From: JAHEEM01 sp036396795
GTDB lineage: Bacteria > Pseudomonadota > Gammaproteobacteria > Steroidobacterales > Rariloculaceae
Assembly (NCBI GenBank): GCA_036396795.1
Contig: DASWKF010000084.1
Span: 62,001-126,000 of the forward strand
Reading direction: 5' to 3'
Length of the DNA: 64,000 nucleotides
In this document: positions 8,443-17,131 of the stretch, piece by piece
How the letters are laid out: each line of letters begins with the position of its first letter
Numbering within the stretch: position 1 is the first letter of the stretch
Notes under the pieces: model-generated
The model's input: only the letters and a program-made list of their open reading frames with translations
Told to the model about the DNA's origin: nothing
Database searches by the model: none
Program-made: the position numbers and the translations under genes

Positions 8443-9789
8443 ATGCGTCAACTCGGGGTATTGTCACTACTGCTGGTGCTGCTCGCGGGGTGCACGACGA
8501 GCGAGGTTCGCGTCGCCCATTCGATCGCGCTGGTTCCGGCCACGGAAACGATACCCGAGGAGCAGCTGCTCGACGTCGGCGTGGTGCTGTTCGATCCCGG
8601 CGTGCCCGAGGGCGAGGTCGACAAGGAAGTCGCCGAGGAGCTCATTCGCGAGGGGACGTTCATCAATATTCGCCGCGCCGAAGCGCGGTATATGGCCGTC
8701 GAGCTCAGGGATACGCTTCAAGACAGCGGTTACTGGGGGTCGGTCTGGGTGTTGCCGCGCGATTCGACGGCGGCGGATCTAATCATCAGGGCCGAAATAC
8801 TCCACTCGGACGGCGACTTCGTGAATTTGGACATCACCGCCGTCGATGCCTCGGGACGCGTCTGGCTGGACGACGAGTATGCGCTGTCTACGGCCATCGG
8901 TTCTTACAATCGCCAGAGATATCCCGATCTGGATCCCTACCAGGATCTGTTCAACTCGATCGCTAACGACCTCGCCGCGGCGCGTGCCGAGCTCCGCGCG
9001 GCGGAAGTGGAAGACCTGCGCTCGATTGCGCAGCTGAGGTTCGCGGAAGAGCTGAGCCCGCAGGTTTTCGATGGCTACGTCGAGGTGGACGGGCGCGGCA
9101 TTTACCAGCTCAGGCGTCTGCCCGCCGAAGACGACCCGCAGTATTTCCGCAGCCAGCGAGTCCGCGAGCGCGAGCACGTTTTCATCGATACGCTCAACCA
9201 GCACTATGCCGACTTCTACCAGGACGCAGGTGATTCCTACGACGGTTGGCGCGAGTATGCCCGCGAGGAAGCCATCTCGATTCGCGAGCTGCAGCGTTCG
9301 TCGCGCTGGCGAACGGGGATGGGTATTGCGACGATCGTCGCCTCGGTGTTGTATGGCGCCAATAGCGACGGTCAATTCAGCGACAGGATCGTTCGCGACA
9401 CCTTGATGTACATGGGTATGGATCTCATCAGGACGGCGCGCGTGCGCCGCGAGGAGAAGCGGCTCCACGCCGAGGCGCTCGAGGAGTTGTCCGCGAGTTT
9501 CGACGAAGAAGTCAGACCGTTGGTCGTGGAGATCGAAGGCACTCAGCACCGATTGACCGGCACGGCGGAAATTCAGTACGAGGAATGGCGCGAGCTTCTG
9601 CGGCAGCTGTACGAGGCCGAAACCGGATTCACAACAGAGATCGACGTCTATACGGAGGAGCAGGCCGAGACGCTCGAGCCGGACGACGGTCTCGAGACGA
9701 CCCCGATCGACGCCGAGGCCTTCGAGGCGGAAGGCGATGCCCAGCAAGCGCCCGCGGACAACTTTGCCGGAGCCACAGCCGGGATCTGA
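8443..9789 (+). CDS. Large lipoprotein of unknown family
   Basis: A 448-residue lipoprotein (signal MRQLGVLSLLLVLLAGC, lipobox LAGC). I do not recognise a named domain. The N-terminal half looks like an alpha/beta domain with DVGVVLFDPGVPE and the segment WVLPRDSTAADLIIRAEILHSDGD, resembling proteins that measure or bind at the outer membrane. The middle contains a hydrophobic glycine-rich segment (GMGIATIVASVLYGA). The C-terminus is acidic and disordered. The start ATG 8443 was chosen because it gives the signal peptide; an upstream GTG at 8440 is adjacent. The C-terminal end overlaps the kinase frame by about 50 bases, so the genes are probably translationally linked. Confidence 0.78.
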   Translation: MRQLGVLSLLLVLLAGCTTSEVRVAHSIALVPATETIPEEQLLDVGVVLFDPGVPEGEVDKEVAEELIREGTFINIRRAEARYMAVELRDTLQDSGYWGSVWVLPRDSTAADLIIRAEILHSDGDFVNLDITAVDASGRVWLDDEYALSTAIGSYNRQRYPDLDPYQDLFNSIANDLAAARAELRAAEVEDLRSIAQLRFAEELSPQVFDGYVEVDGRGIYQLRRLPAEDDPQYFRSQRVREREHVFIDTLNQHYADFYQDAGDSYDGWREYAREEAISIRELQRSSRWRTGMGIATIVASVLYGANSDGQFSDRIVRDTLMYMGMDLIRTARVRREEKRLHAEALEELSASFDEEVRPLVVEIEGTQHRLTGTAEIQYEEWRELLRQLYEAETGFTTEIDVYTEEQAETLEPDDGLETTPIDAEAFEAEGDAQQAPADNFAGATAGI

Positions 9790-10663
9790 TCTCCGGCGGA
9801 AATTCGCGCTGACCGAAAGCTCCGCCCGGCGGCAGCCCGCGTCAGCCCCGCCGGCGCTGCCCCCGATGATCCACGGCGAGCTGCGACTCACCTCCAAATT
9901 GGGCGGCGGCGCGGTCACCGAGGTCTGGCACGCCGTTACGCCGGCAGGCAGCGGCGTCGCGGTAAAGCTGCCCTTGCCCGAATGGGCAGGCCACCCGGGC
10001 GCGGCGAAGCTGGTGGAGCGCGAATGGCGCCATTTGCTCGTGGCGGCGCACCCTGGTGTCGTCCGACCGCTGCATTTGGTCGCGACGGCGCGGGGCCCCG
10101 GGCTGGTCGCCGAGCTCCTCGACGGAGGCGATCTCGTCTCTCTCTGCGGCAGCCATCCGAGGCATTGGGCCAGGGCTTGCCGCCAAATCGCCGCAGCGCT
10201 GAACCATCTCCACGAGCGCGGCATCGTCCATCGAGACGTCAAGCCCGGCAATGTCCTTTTCGATTGCCGCGGTGACGCTAAGCTCATCGACTTGGCGCTA
10301 GCGCAAAGATCGGGCAGCGTCGCAAGCGCGGGCGGCGGCACACCGGCTTACCAGAGCCCGAGCCAGCGAAGCGGCGCTGCTGCCCGCGACGCGGACGACA
10401 CGCACGCTTTTGCGGTGCTGCTCTACGAGCTCTTGACGGGGCGCTTACCCTTCGGCCGGCAGCCGACCTTGGCGGACTTGGAAAGGCGGCCGCCGTCCCC
10501 AATGAAACTGACGCCGCGGCACGCCGCGGACGCGATGCTGGCGGAGCTCACCAAGCGCGTCGTGGACCTGCTGACGGCTGCGGGGCACCTTGCGGCCGAC
10601 GCGATGCCGGCGATCGAGCGGAGCTTAGACGCTATCATTGCCGCTCACGGCCAGGAAGCTTGA
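9737..10663 (+). CDS. Hanks-type Ser/Thr protein kinase, atypical motifs
   Basis: A 308-residue cytoplasmic protein with a kinase domain from about residue 46. The glycine loop is KLGGGAVTEVW, the ATP-positioning lysine Lys77 (VAVKLP), the catalytic loop HRDVKPGN (Asp167, Asn172) and the metal Asp185 in LIDLALA. Two motifs are altered: DFG reads DLA and APE reads SPS (in GTPAYQSPSQ). The essential Lys and both Asp residues remain, so activity is plausible. There is no transmembrane segment. The first 45 residues are basic and disordered; ATG 9866 (residue 44) would also give a complete domain. It sits upstream of two genes with FHA or FHA-like domains, its likely phospho-signalling partners. 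Confidence 0.87.
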   Translation: MPSKRPRTTLPEPQPGSDLRRKFALTESSARRQPASAPPALPPMIHGELRLTSKLGGGAVTEVWHAVTPAGSGVAVKLPLPEWAGHPGAAKLVEREWRHLLVAAHPGVVRPLHLVATARGPGLVAELLDGGDLVSLCGSHPRHWARACRQIAAALNHLHERGIVHRDVKPGNVLFDCRGDAKLIDLALAQRSGSVASAGGGTPAYQSPSQRSGAAARDADDTHAFAVLLYELLTGRLPFGRQPTLADLERRPPSPMKLTPRHAADAMLAELTKRVVDLLTAAGHLAADAMPAIERSLDAIIAAHGQEA

Positions 10664-10667
10664 GAAG

Positions 10668-12182
10668 GTGGAAGAGCGACACGATCGGGATCCGGGGCAC
10701 GAAGAAGTCATCGTGCCCGTAAAGGCATCGCAGGCGCCAGCTTCGCCGGCGCCCGTGCTCGAGGGACGGGCGCCGCGCGCGTCACGGTTGCCGCTCATTG
10801 CCGTCGGACTCCTGTTACTGACCCTGGCCGGCGGCGTCTTCTTCGTATTGCCGAATTGGGTGGCTGAGCAGTCTCCGTCTCCCGAGGTTCGCGCCGAGCT
10901 CGAGCCGCCAATCCCGAATGCGCCCGAGGCACCGGCTTTATCGCCGGAGGAGCTCGCGGCGCTGCAGCAGCAGGCCGAATCCCTGCTCGCGGAGCTGCTG
11001 ACGCAGCAGGCTCGTCTGGAAGCGTTTTCGGCTTCCGAATGGGGAGCGGGCGCGTGGACGGAGTATCGAGAATCGTCTCGAGCCGGGGACGATGCCTATC
11101 TCGCGAATGCTTTCCACGATGCCGTGCCGGCGTATTCGCGGGCGCTGGAGCTTGGCGCGCAGTTGCTCGAGAGGTCGACCACGATCGTCGACGCGGCGCT
11201 CGAGGCGGGCCGCGCCGCGCTGGAGGCCGGCAATGCAGCCGTGGCCGCCGAGCAATACGGCCTCGTGCTTGCGATAGACGCCGAGAACAGCGTGGCGCGA
11301 GAGGGTCTGGCGCGGGCGGAGAAGCTTCCCGAGGTGCTGGCTCTGGTGCGTCAGGCCCAAGACGCGCAGCGGGCGGGAGAGCTCGAGCAGGCCGCGCAGC
11401 ACTATCGAGAGGCGCTTGCGATCGATGCCGCTTGGCTACCCGCGAGCAGCGCGCTCGCGGATGTCGAGGAAATGCTTCGCGATCGAGGATTCGAGGCGCA
11501 GATGTCCCATGGCTTGGCCGCGCTCGCGGCCGAGGACTACGACCGCGCCCACGAGTTCTTCAACGCCGCGCTCGTGATTCGTCCGGGTGCGACCGAGGCC
11601 CTGGACGGGAGCTTGCAGGCTGAGCAGGGGCAGCGGCTCGACCAGATAGCCCTGATCGAGGCGCGAGCGCTCGCGTTCGAACGGCGTGAGCTCTGGAGTC
11701 AGGCCATCGAGCAGTACGAACACGCATTGGAAACGGATACGACGCTGATCTTCGCCCAGCAGGGCCTCACGCGCACGCGAGCCAGGGCCGACTTGGACAC
11801 GAAGCTCGGCCATTTGCTCGCGAACCCGAATCTGCTTTTCGACGACGGCGTTCTGGCGGACTCGCGCGAGCTGCTTGCAGAAGCTCGCGCGATCGAGGAA
11901 CGCGGTCAACGCCTCACCGGGCAGATCGAGGAGCTAGGGCGCCTTGTCACGCTCGCTTCGACGCCGGTCACGGTCGAGCTGCGGTCCGACCAGATGACCG
12001 ACGTCATGCTCTATCGCATCGGCGAGCTCGGTGCGTTCGCGGTGACCACCGTGGAGCTCAGGCCGGGAACCTACACCGCAGTCGGCAGCCGCAACGGCTA
12101 TCGGGACGTTCGCGAGACTTTCACCGTGTACCCCGGTCGCGAGCTCGCGCCGATTCGTGTGCAGTGCGTCGAGCCGATTTGA
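10668..12182 (+). CDS. Membrane-anchored TPR protein with PEGA-like C-terminus
   Basis: About 504 residues. A short cytoplasmic head of some 40 residues precedes one transmembrane helix (LPLIAVGLLLLTLAGGVFFVL). The periplasmic part holds several TPR-like helical pairs, for example AALEAGNAAVAAEQYGLVLA, AGELEQAAQHYREALAID, AAEDYDRAHEFFNAALVI and ELWSQAIEQYEHALETD. The last 60 residues look like a PEGA-type beta fold (VTTVELRPGTYTAVGSRNGY). GTG 10668 has AGGAAG nine bases upstream; a TTG at 10638 in the same frame overlaps the kinase gene. The stop overlaps the next start as ATGA. Probably a scaffold linking the kinase layer to the periplasm. Confidence 0.82.
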   Translation: MEERHDRDPGHEEVIVPVKASQAPASPAPVLEGRAPRASRLPLIAVGLLLLTLAGGVFFVLPNWVAEQSPSPEVRAELEPPIPNAPEAPALSPEELAALQQQAESLLAELLTQQARLEAFSASEWGAGAWTEYRESSRAGDDAYLANAFHDAVPAYSRALELGAQLLERSTTIVDAALEAGRAALEAGNAAVAAEQYGLVLAIDAENSVAREGLARAEKLPEVLALVRQAQDAQRAGELEQAAQHYREALAIDAAWLPASSALADVEEMLRDRGFEAQMSHGLAALAAEDYDRAHEFFNAALVIRPGATEALDGSLQAEQGQRLDQIALIEARALAFERRELWSQAIEQYEHALETDTTLIFAQQGLTRTRARADLDTKLGHLLANPNLLFDDGVLADSRELLAEARAIEERGQRLTGQIEELGRLVTLASTPVTVELRSDQMTDVMLYRIGELGAFAVTTVELRPGTYTAVGSRNGYRDVRETFTVYPGRELAPIRVQCVEPI

Positions 12183-14617
12183 TGACGATGAACCCAGATT
12201 GGGTAATCAGGGCCGAGATCGGCGGTGAGTCGAGGTACTTCACGGCGGACTCGTTGCCGATCCTAGTGGGGGCCGATACCCAGGCCGATATTCGCTTGCA
12301 GGGCGTGTCGGGGTCGGTGCAGATCGGCGTGCTGGAAGGCGCATTCTTCGTGCAGGCGGGGCGTGAGACGCGCAACCTGCGCGTCGACGGCGAGCTCGTC
12401 CGCGGCTCCAGGCGCCTCAAGGGCAACGAGGCGATCGCGCTCGACAGCGCGCGGCTGGGCTGCCGTTTGGACGACGAACGGCTGGCCATCACGATCGAAG
12501 GCCAAATCACGGGGGGTGACACGGCCCCGCCCGATCTCGACGAGCTCGCTCGCGAGAGCGACGACTTCGGCGCCGTTGAAATCAAGCCGATCAGCTTTCG
12601 TCCGGCAGCGAGCGCCGCGCCTGGCGAGGGCCGGCGGCGCGCGAGTGCCGCCGGCGTCGGCGTGACGGCTGCTTTCGGCGTGCTCGCTGTGCTCGGCTGG
12701 TTCGCCTTCACCGCGAAGTCCGTCGAGATCATCGTGACGCCTGTGCCCGAGGAGCTTCGCCTGCCCGGCACGCTGTTGAAGCTCAAGCTCACCGACCGTT
12801 TCCTGCTCAGATCGGGGCAGCACCGCGTTGAAGCCGCGTTGGCCGGTTACTATCCGCTGGACACGACCATCGAGGTCGGCCCGGCGCCGGACCAGTCGAT
12901 CGGGCTCGAGCTCGAGAGACTACCCGGGCTCGTCACGCTCGCGACGGAACCCGCCGTCGGCGCGGAGGTCCGGCTCGACGGCGATCGGCTCGGAACCACG
13001 CCGTTGCAGGACGTGGAAATCCGACCCGGGAGGCACCGGCTGGAATTCGTCGCCGAACGTTTTCTCGCCGAGGTTCGAGAGCTCGACGTCACTGGCGGCG
13101 GTGAGCGCCAGAGCCTCAACGTGGTGCTGACTCCGAGCTGGGCGCCCGTGAGTTTCAGCAGCGAGCCCGCGGGTGCCGAAGTGCTGGTCGACGGACGCGC
13201 GCTGGGCGTTACGCCGATCGAGCTCGAGCTGACGGCGGGTGAACGGGACGTCGAGCTTCGGCTGCCTGGCTACAACGCTTGGCGCGACACGCTCGTCGTT
13301 TATGCCGACCAGCCCGAGGTCGTACCGCCGGTCCGCCTGACCCAAGCCGACGGGCGAGTCGAGCTGATTACCGACCCGGCCGGCGCTGTGGTGAGCGTCA
13401 ACGGCGAGTTTCGTGGGCAGACACCGTTGACCTTGCGCCTCGACCCTGGAAGGCAGCATTCGATCAACTTGAGCAAGCCCGGCTACGAGCCGGTCACCGA
13501 GACACTTTCCGTCGCCGCCGATAGCGGCCGGCGACTGAGTCTGGACCTAGTCGCGCAGCTCGGTGTCGTGGATGTCTCGAGCGAGCCGCCGGGCGCGCAA
13601 GTTTGGGTGGACGGCGAGCGCGCCGGAACGACGCCGCAACAGCTGACGCTGACCGCTCTGCCGCATCGGCTGGAACTACGGCAGGACGGCTACGCGAGCG
13701 TGAGCACAGAGCTCACGCCCAGGCCGGGGTTTCCGCAGGCGTGGGCGGCCGTCCTCGAGCGGCAAGATTCGCTTTCGGGGTCGGGTTATCGCGCATCGAT
13801 CGAGACGAGCCTGGGGCAGGCGCTCAGGCTCGTATTGCCGGGAGAGTTCACCATGGGTTCTTCGCGGCGCGAGCAGGGACGCCGCACCAACGAGGTGCTG
13901 AGACCCGTGCGGCTCAGCCGGGCGTTCTATCTGGGCGTGACGGAGGTCAGCAACGCGCAGTTTCGCGCCTTCAGGCCCGATCACGACTCCGGAGACTTTT
14001 CCGGCGTGAGCCTCAACGAGGACGAGCAACCCGTCGTGCGCGTCTCCTGGGAAGAGATCGCGGAGTACTTGAACTGGTTGAGCATCAGGGACGGCCTGCA
14101 GCCCGTCTACGAGGAAGCGAACGGCGCCTGGACCGCAGTGAGGCCTCTACGCAGCGGCTATCGGCTGCCGACCGAGGCGGAATGGGCCTGGGCCGCGCGT
14201 TTCGCCGAGCAGGACGAGCCCCTGGTCTTTCCCTGGGGCGCCGAGCTGCCCCCGCCGGACCGTTTCGGCAACTTCGCGGATCTGTCGGCCGCGCAGCTGC
14301 TGCCGACGACCCTGGTGACTTATAACGACGGTTTCGCGGTTTCCGCGCCCGTAGGCAGCTTCGCCGCCAACGCCGTCGGGATTTTCGATCTGGGCGGAAA
14401 TGTGGCCGAATGGGTTCAGGATTACTATGAGATCGGCCGAAGCGTGACGGACGAGGTCGCCGTCGACCCGCTCGGACCGGAAAGCGGCCGCTTCCGGGTG
14501 GTTCGGGGGTCGAGCTGGCGCAGCGCGACCGTCACGGATCTGCGCAGCGCCGCGAGGAACTACAGTGCCGAAGCGCGAGAAGACGTCGGTTTCAGAGTTG
14601 CCAGAAACCTGGAATGA
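12182..14617 (+). CDS. FHA-like / transmembrane / PEGA repeats / FGE-like membrane protein
   Basis: An 811-residue protein of composite design. Residues 1-100 look like a degenerate FHA domain (ILVGADTQADIRL, ...NLRVDG). One transmembrane helix follows (about 153-175, GVTAAFGVLAVLGWFAF). The periplasmic part has four clear PEGA repeats, each with the signature (D/E)PxGAxVxVDGxxxGxTP and a closing aromatic, plus a weaker one before them. The last 265 residues are a formylglycine-generating-enzyme-type fold (LVLPGEFTMGSS, YRLPTEAEWAWAARF, LGGNVAEWVQDYY, RVVRGSSWR). The FGE-like domain contains no cysteine, so it cannot use the known FGE chemistry and is probably a binding module. ATGA overlap with the preceding gene supports the start. 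Confidence 0.88.
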   Translation: MTMNPDWVIRAEIGGESRYFTADSLPILVGADTQADIRLQGVSGSVQIGVLEGAFFVQAGRETRNLRVDGELVRGSRRLKGNEAIALDSARLGCRLDDERLAITIEGQITGGDTAPPDLDELARESDDFGAVEIKPISFRPAASAAPGEGRRRASAAGVGVTAAFGVLAVLGWFAFTAKSVEIIVTPVPEELRLPGTLLKLKLTDRFLLRSGQHRVEAALAGYYPLDTTIEVGPAPDQSIGLELERLPGLVTLATEPAVGAEVRLDGDRLGTTPLQDVEIRPGRHRLEFVAERFLAEVRELDVTGGGERQSLNVVLTPSWAPVSFSSEPAGAEVLVDGRALGVTPIELELTAGERDVELRLPGYNAWRDTLVVYADQPEVVPPVRLTQADGRVELITDPAGAVVSVNGEFRGQTPLTLRLDPGRQHSINLSKPGYEPVTETLSVAADSGRRLSLDLVAQLGVVDVSSEPPGAQVWVDGERAGTTPQQLTLTALPHRLELRQDGYASVSTELTPRPGFPQAWAAVLERQDSLSGSGYRASIETSLGQALRLVLPGEFTMGSSRREQGRRTNEVLRPVRLSRAFYLGVTEVSNAQFRAFRPDHDSGDFSGVSLNEDEQPVVRVSWEEIAEYLNWLSIRDGLQPVYEEANGAWTAVRPLRSGYRLPTEAEWAWAARFAEQDEPLVFPWGAELPPPDRFGNFADLSAAQLLPTTLVTYNDGFAVSAPVGSFAANAVGIFDLGGNVAEWVQDYYEIGRSVTDEVAVDPLGPESGRFRVVRGSSWRSATVTDLRSAARNYSAEAREDVGFRVARNLE

Positions 14618-14668
14618 TCGGTTGCGAGAGGGGTCTAACATGACGATTTTTTGTCGGAGGCCGCTGGT

Positions 14669-14878
14669 ATGAAACTTACTCGATGGATCGTTGCGGGCGT
14701 GCTGTTCGCGGCCGCCGCGTTCGTTTCCGTGGGCCAGGAGCCCGGATCCGAAAACCCTCCCGCGCGGGATGATTCCACGGAAGCGCCGGCCGATGACGCG
14801 CGCACCTTGGAAGAGATCTTCATTCCCAGCGAGGAGATCGCTGCCGACGAGGAAGTCACCTTCCCGATCGATATTTAG
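14669..14878 (+). CDS. Small secreted acidic protein
   Basis: A 69-residue protein: signal peptide (MKLTRWIVAGVLFAAAAFVSVG) followed by an acidic, probably unfolded tail ending in EEIFIPSEEIAADEEVTFPIDI without the first residues repeated elsewhere. GGAGG at about 14,657 precedes ATG 14669 at good distance, favouring this over an earlier in-frame GTG-type start. It lies 31 bases before the proton-channel gene. The second channel locus in this window has a similarly placed small secreted protein (50,721), suggesting such peptides accompany the channel. No known function. Confidence 0.7.
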   Translation: MKLTRWIVAGVLFAAAAFVSVGQEPGSENPPARDDSTEAPADDARTLEEIFIPSEEIAADEEVTFPIDI

Positions 14879-14909
14879 CCGGAGCCGACGCCGCGGAGCT
14901 CACCAGCAC

Positions 14910-15716
14910 ATGAACCGTACGTTCCCAACGGAATTCCTCTATCAAGTGTTCGCCCTGATCATCGCGGTGATCATCGTGCACGCGGTCTATGTGACCGTGG
15001 TCCGCCCGCGAGCGACCGAAGCCCTTGCTGAGCAGACTCTCAGAATCCAGGAGGAGGAGAGCTATACGGTCGAACGCTCTTTGTGGGTGCTGCTCAGGGA
15101 CTATGAGCAGGAAGCCTGTTTCGTGCTGATGATTTGGGCATTCTCGATCATGGGCTTCAAGGGCAGGCAAGCTCTTTCGGAACGATCCCTGCTGCAGCGA
15201 GAGCTGATCCCGGTCCGCGGCGGGGTGAGAATTCTTCCCGAGGATACGCGCGAATACGCGCGCACTATCCAGGCGCTTCCCGATCGCATGCGGGAGATGC
15301 TGTTGCCCAGGGTGTTGCTGTCCTCACTGGAGCGGTTCGGCTCGACGCGCAACGTCCAGGACGTGTCCTCCGTCGCCAATACCCTGTGCGAATCCGAAGG
15401 CGAGAGGTTGGAGTCCGAGCTGTCGATGATCCGCTACATCGCGTGGGCAATTCCTTCCGTGGGGTTCATCGGGACGGTTCGCGGCATCGGCGATGCGCTC
15501 GGGCAGGCCCACCGGGCGGTTGACGGCGACATAACAGGCGTAACTCAGAGCTTGGGCACGGCGTTCAACTCGACCTTCATCGCGCTGCTCATCTCTATCG
15601 TCGTGATGTTCTTGGTGCACCAGCTGCAGTTGCTTCAAGAACGCTTGGTCTTCGACACGCAGACCTACATCGACCACAACCTGATCCGACACATGCAAGC
15701 GCGTGGCGGCCAGTAG
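14910..15716 (+). CDS. MotA/TolQ/ExbB-family proton-channel protein
   Basis: A 268-residue inner-membrane protein. It has an N-terminal helix (VFALIIAVIIVHAVYVTVV), a second near ACFVLMIWAFSIMG, a cytoplasmic domain, and the family's conserved helical pair: AWAIPSVGFIGTVRGIGDALG then GTAFNSTFIALLISIVVMFLVHQLQL. The sequence GFIGTVRGI corresponds to the TolQ/ExbB 'GLLGTVxGI' motif and the TAFNST segment to its 'ALxTTAxGL' helix. Family members form a pentamer around a TolR/ExbD/MotB dimer and turn proton flow into movement. Here no classical TolR follows; the two vWA proteins at 17,121 and 18,209 carry the candidate partner helix. Confidence 0.9.
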   Translation: MNRTFPTEFLYQVFALIIAVIIVHAVYVTVVRPRATEALAEQTLRIQEEESYTVERSLWVLLRDYEQEACFVLMIWAFSIMGFKGRQALSERSLLQRELIPVRGGVRILPEDTREYARTIQALPDRMREMLLPRVLLSSLERFGSTRNVQDVSSVANTLCESEGERLESELSMIRYIAWAIPSVGFIGTVRGIGDALGQAHRAVDGDITGVTQSLGTAFNSTFIALLISIVVMFLVHQLQLLQERLVFDTQTYIDHNLIRHMQARGGQ

Positions 15717-15727
15717 CGGAACCCGCG

Positions 15728-17131
15728 ATGTCGACCATCGCCATCGATCTCAATGACGCAAGTATCGTGGTAGCCGATGCTGCCGGTGTGCGGCTCAGCG
15801 AGCCCGGCTACGCGTTCGTCGACGCTGGGCGGATCGTCACGGGACAGCAGGCGTATGCCAACGCCCGGCTGCATCCGCGACGGAGCGCGAATCGATACTG
15901 GGAACGTTTGAGCCTGGATGCAGGCAGCGCGGGGCTCGACGCCGTCGGAAGCGCGGCGGAGCTTGCGATCGCTCAGCTTCGCTCCCTGTGGGAGCGCGCC
16001 GGCGGCTCGAGCGAGGATGTGCTGGTGATGGCACCGGGCCATTACGACCGCAGCCAACTCGGCATCTTGCTGGGTCTGTTGCAGGAATGCGGTATCGGCG
16101 TGAGCTCGCTGGTCAATCCGGCAGTGGCCGCCGCGGTGCAGCCTTACCGAGGGTGTCAGCTCGTGCACGTCGATGCCGGGCTGCATAGAGTGTCGGTGAC
16201 GCCTCTGGAGCAGGGCGACCAGGTCTCGGCTCTGACCGCCAGGTCGATCGACAGCATCGGCCTGGCCGCCATCAGAGACATGCTCGCGAAACGCGTTGCC
16301 GAGCTTTTCGTGCTGGAGACGCGCTTCGACCCGTTTCACAGCGCGGCCAGCGAGCAGCAGGTATACGAGCGTCTACCCGCCTGGCTGACCGAGCTTCGCA
16401 GCTCGAGCGGGAGGCTCGAGCTGCATTTGCCGCGAGAAGACGAGGACTTGAGCGTCGAGGTGGAGCGCGAGCAGTTGTTGGGCGTGACGGCGGGATTCCA
16501 CCGCGCGATCGTGCAGCTGATCGCGCAGGCGCGCGACCCCGGGGAGCGGCTCGTCATCTTGCTGTCCGATCGACTCGCCGAGCTTCCCGGATTGATCAAT
16601 GAGCTCGAGCGCCTCGACGACTCCACGGTCGTGCCGCTGGAAGCGGGCGAAGCGGCCGTCGGGGTGGCTCGGCACGCCGCGGCGATCTCCAAGAGGGGCG
16701 GCGAGGTGAGGCTGCTAAAGCGATTGCCGTGGCGAGAGAGCGGCGCGACGGTCAGCCCGAGCCGGGCAGAATCAACCGCCAGGTCGGAGCCCGCGACGAA
16801 TCGCAACGGCCTGGACGACGCCAGCCATGTCGTCTATGGGGGGGTTGCCTACGCGGTGGACGGCACGGGTCTGTTGATCGGCAGAGAGCAATCGGGCGAC
16901 CGCGCCACCATCGTCCTCAACGGAGGGCAGGGCGGCGTCTCGCGGGCTCATTGCGAGATCGTCAGGCGCGACGGTGAGCTCAAGCTCGTGGACTTGAGCC
17001 GCTTTGGAACTTTCGTCAACGAGAAGCGCGTCTCGGGCGAGACCGTGCTGCACGTCGCCGACGTGATTCGCATTGGATCCCCGGGAGAGCAGATTCAAGT
17101 AATACGAATGAGGCACGCTCATGGCTCGTAA
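15728..17131 (+). CDS. Hsp70/actin-like ATPase-fold protein with C-terminal FHA domain
   Basis: A 467-residue cytoplasmic protein. The first 330 residues have the look of an Hsp70/actin-type fold: an opening IAIDLNDASIVVAD, a VLVMAPGHYDRSQLGIL segment like the 'TVPAxFxxxQR' step, NPAVAAAVQPYRG, and VHVDAGLHRVSV as a phosphate-2-like strand. A linker rich in Ser/Arg leads to a canonical FHA domain (about 365-460) with GRE, SRAHCEI and FGTFVNEKRV, the residues that grip phosphothreonine. The pairing with the kinase upstream suggests phosphorylation-dependent recruitment. The stop overlaps the next gene's start by 11 bases. ATPase activity is uncertain because the glycine-rich loops are poorly conserved. 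Confidence 0.78.
   Translation: MSTIAIDLNDASIVVADAAGVRLSEPGYAFVDAGRIVTGQQAYANARLHPRRSANRYWERLSLDAGSAGLDAVGSAAELAIAQLRSLWERAGGSSEDVLVMAPGHYDRSQLGILLGLLQECGIGVSSLVNPAVAAAVQPYRGCQLVHVDAGLHRVSVTPLEQGDQVSALTARSIDSIGLAAIRDMLAKRVAELFVLETRFDPFHSAASEQQVYERLPAWLTELRSSSGRLELHLPREDEDLSVEVEREQLLGVTAGFHRAIVQLIAQARDPGERLVILLSDRLAELPGLINELERLDDSTVVPLEAGEAAVGVARHAAAISKRGGEVRLLKRLPWRESGATVSPSRAESTARSEPATNRNGLDDASHVVYGGVAYAVDGTGLLIGREQSGDRATIVLNGGQGGVSRAHCEIVRRDGELKLVDLSRFGTFVNEKRVSGETVLHVADVIRIGSPGEQIQVIRMRHAHGS

Noticed and set aside
8779..10341. 520-codon open frame on the minus strand
   Set aside because: It lies opposite two well-supported genes (lipoprotein and kinase), has an Arg/Gly-rich composition without domains, and arises from high GC content.
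9737..17131. Type VI secretion phospho-signalling module (PpkA/Fha)
   Set aside because: Kinase plus FHA is reminiscent, but no T6SS structural gene (sheath, TssJLM, VgrG, ClpV) is in the window.
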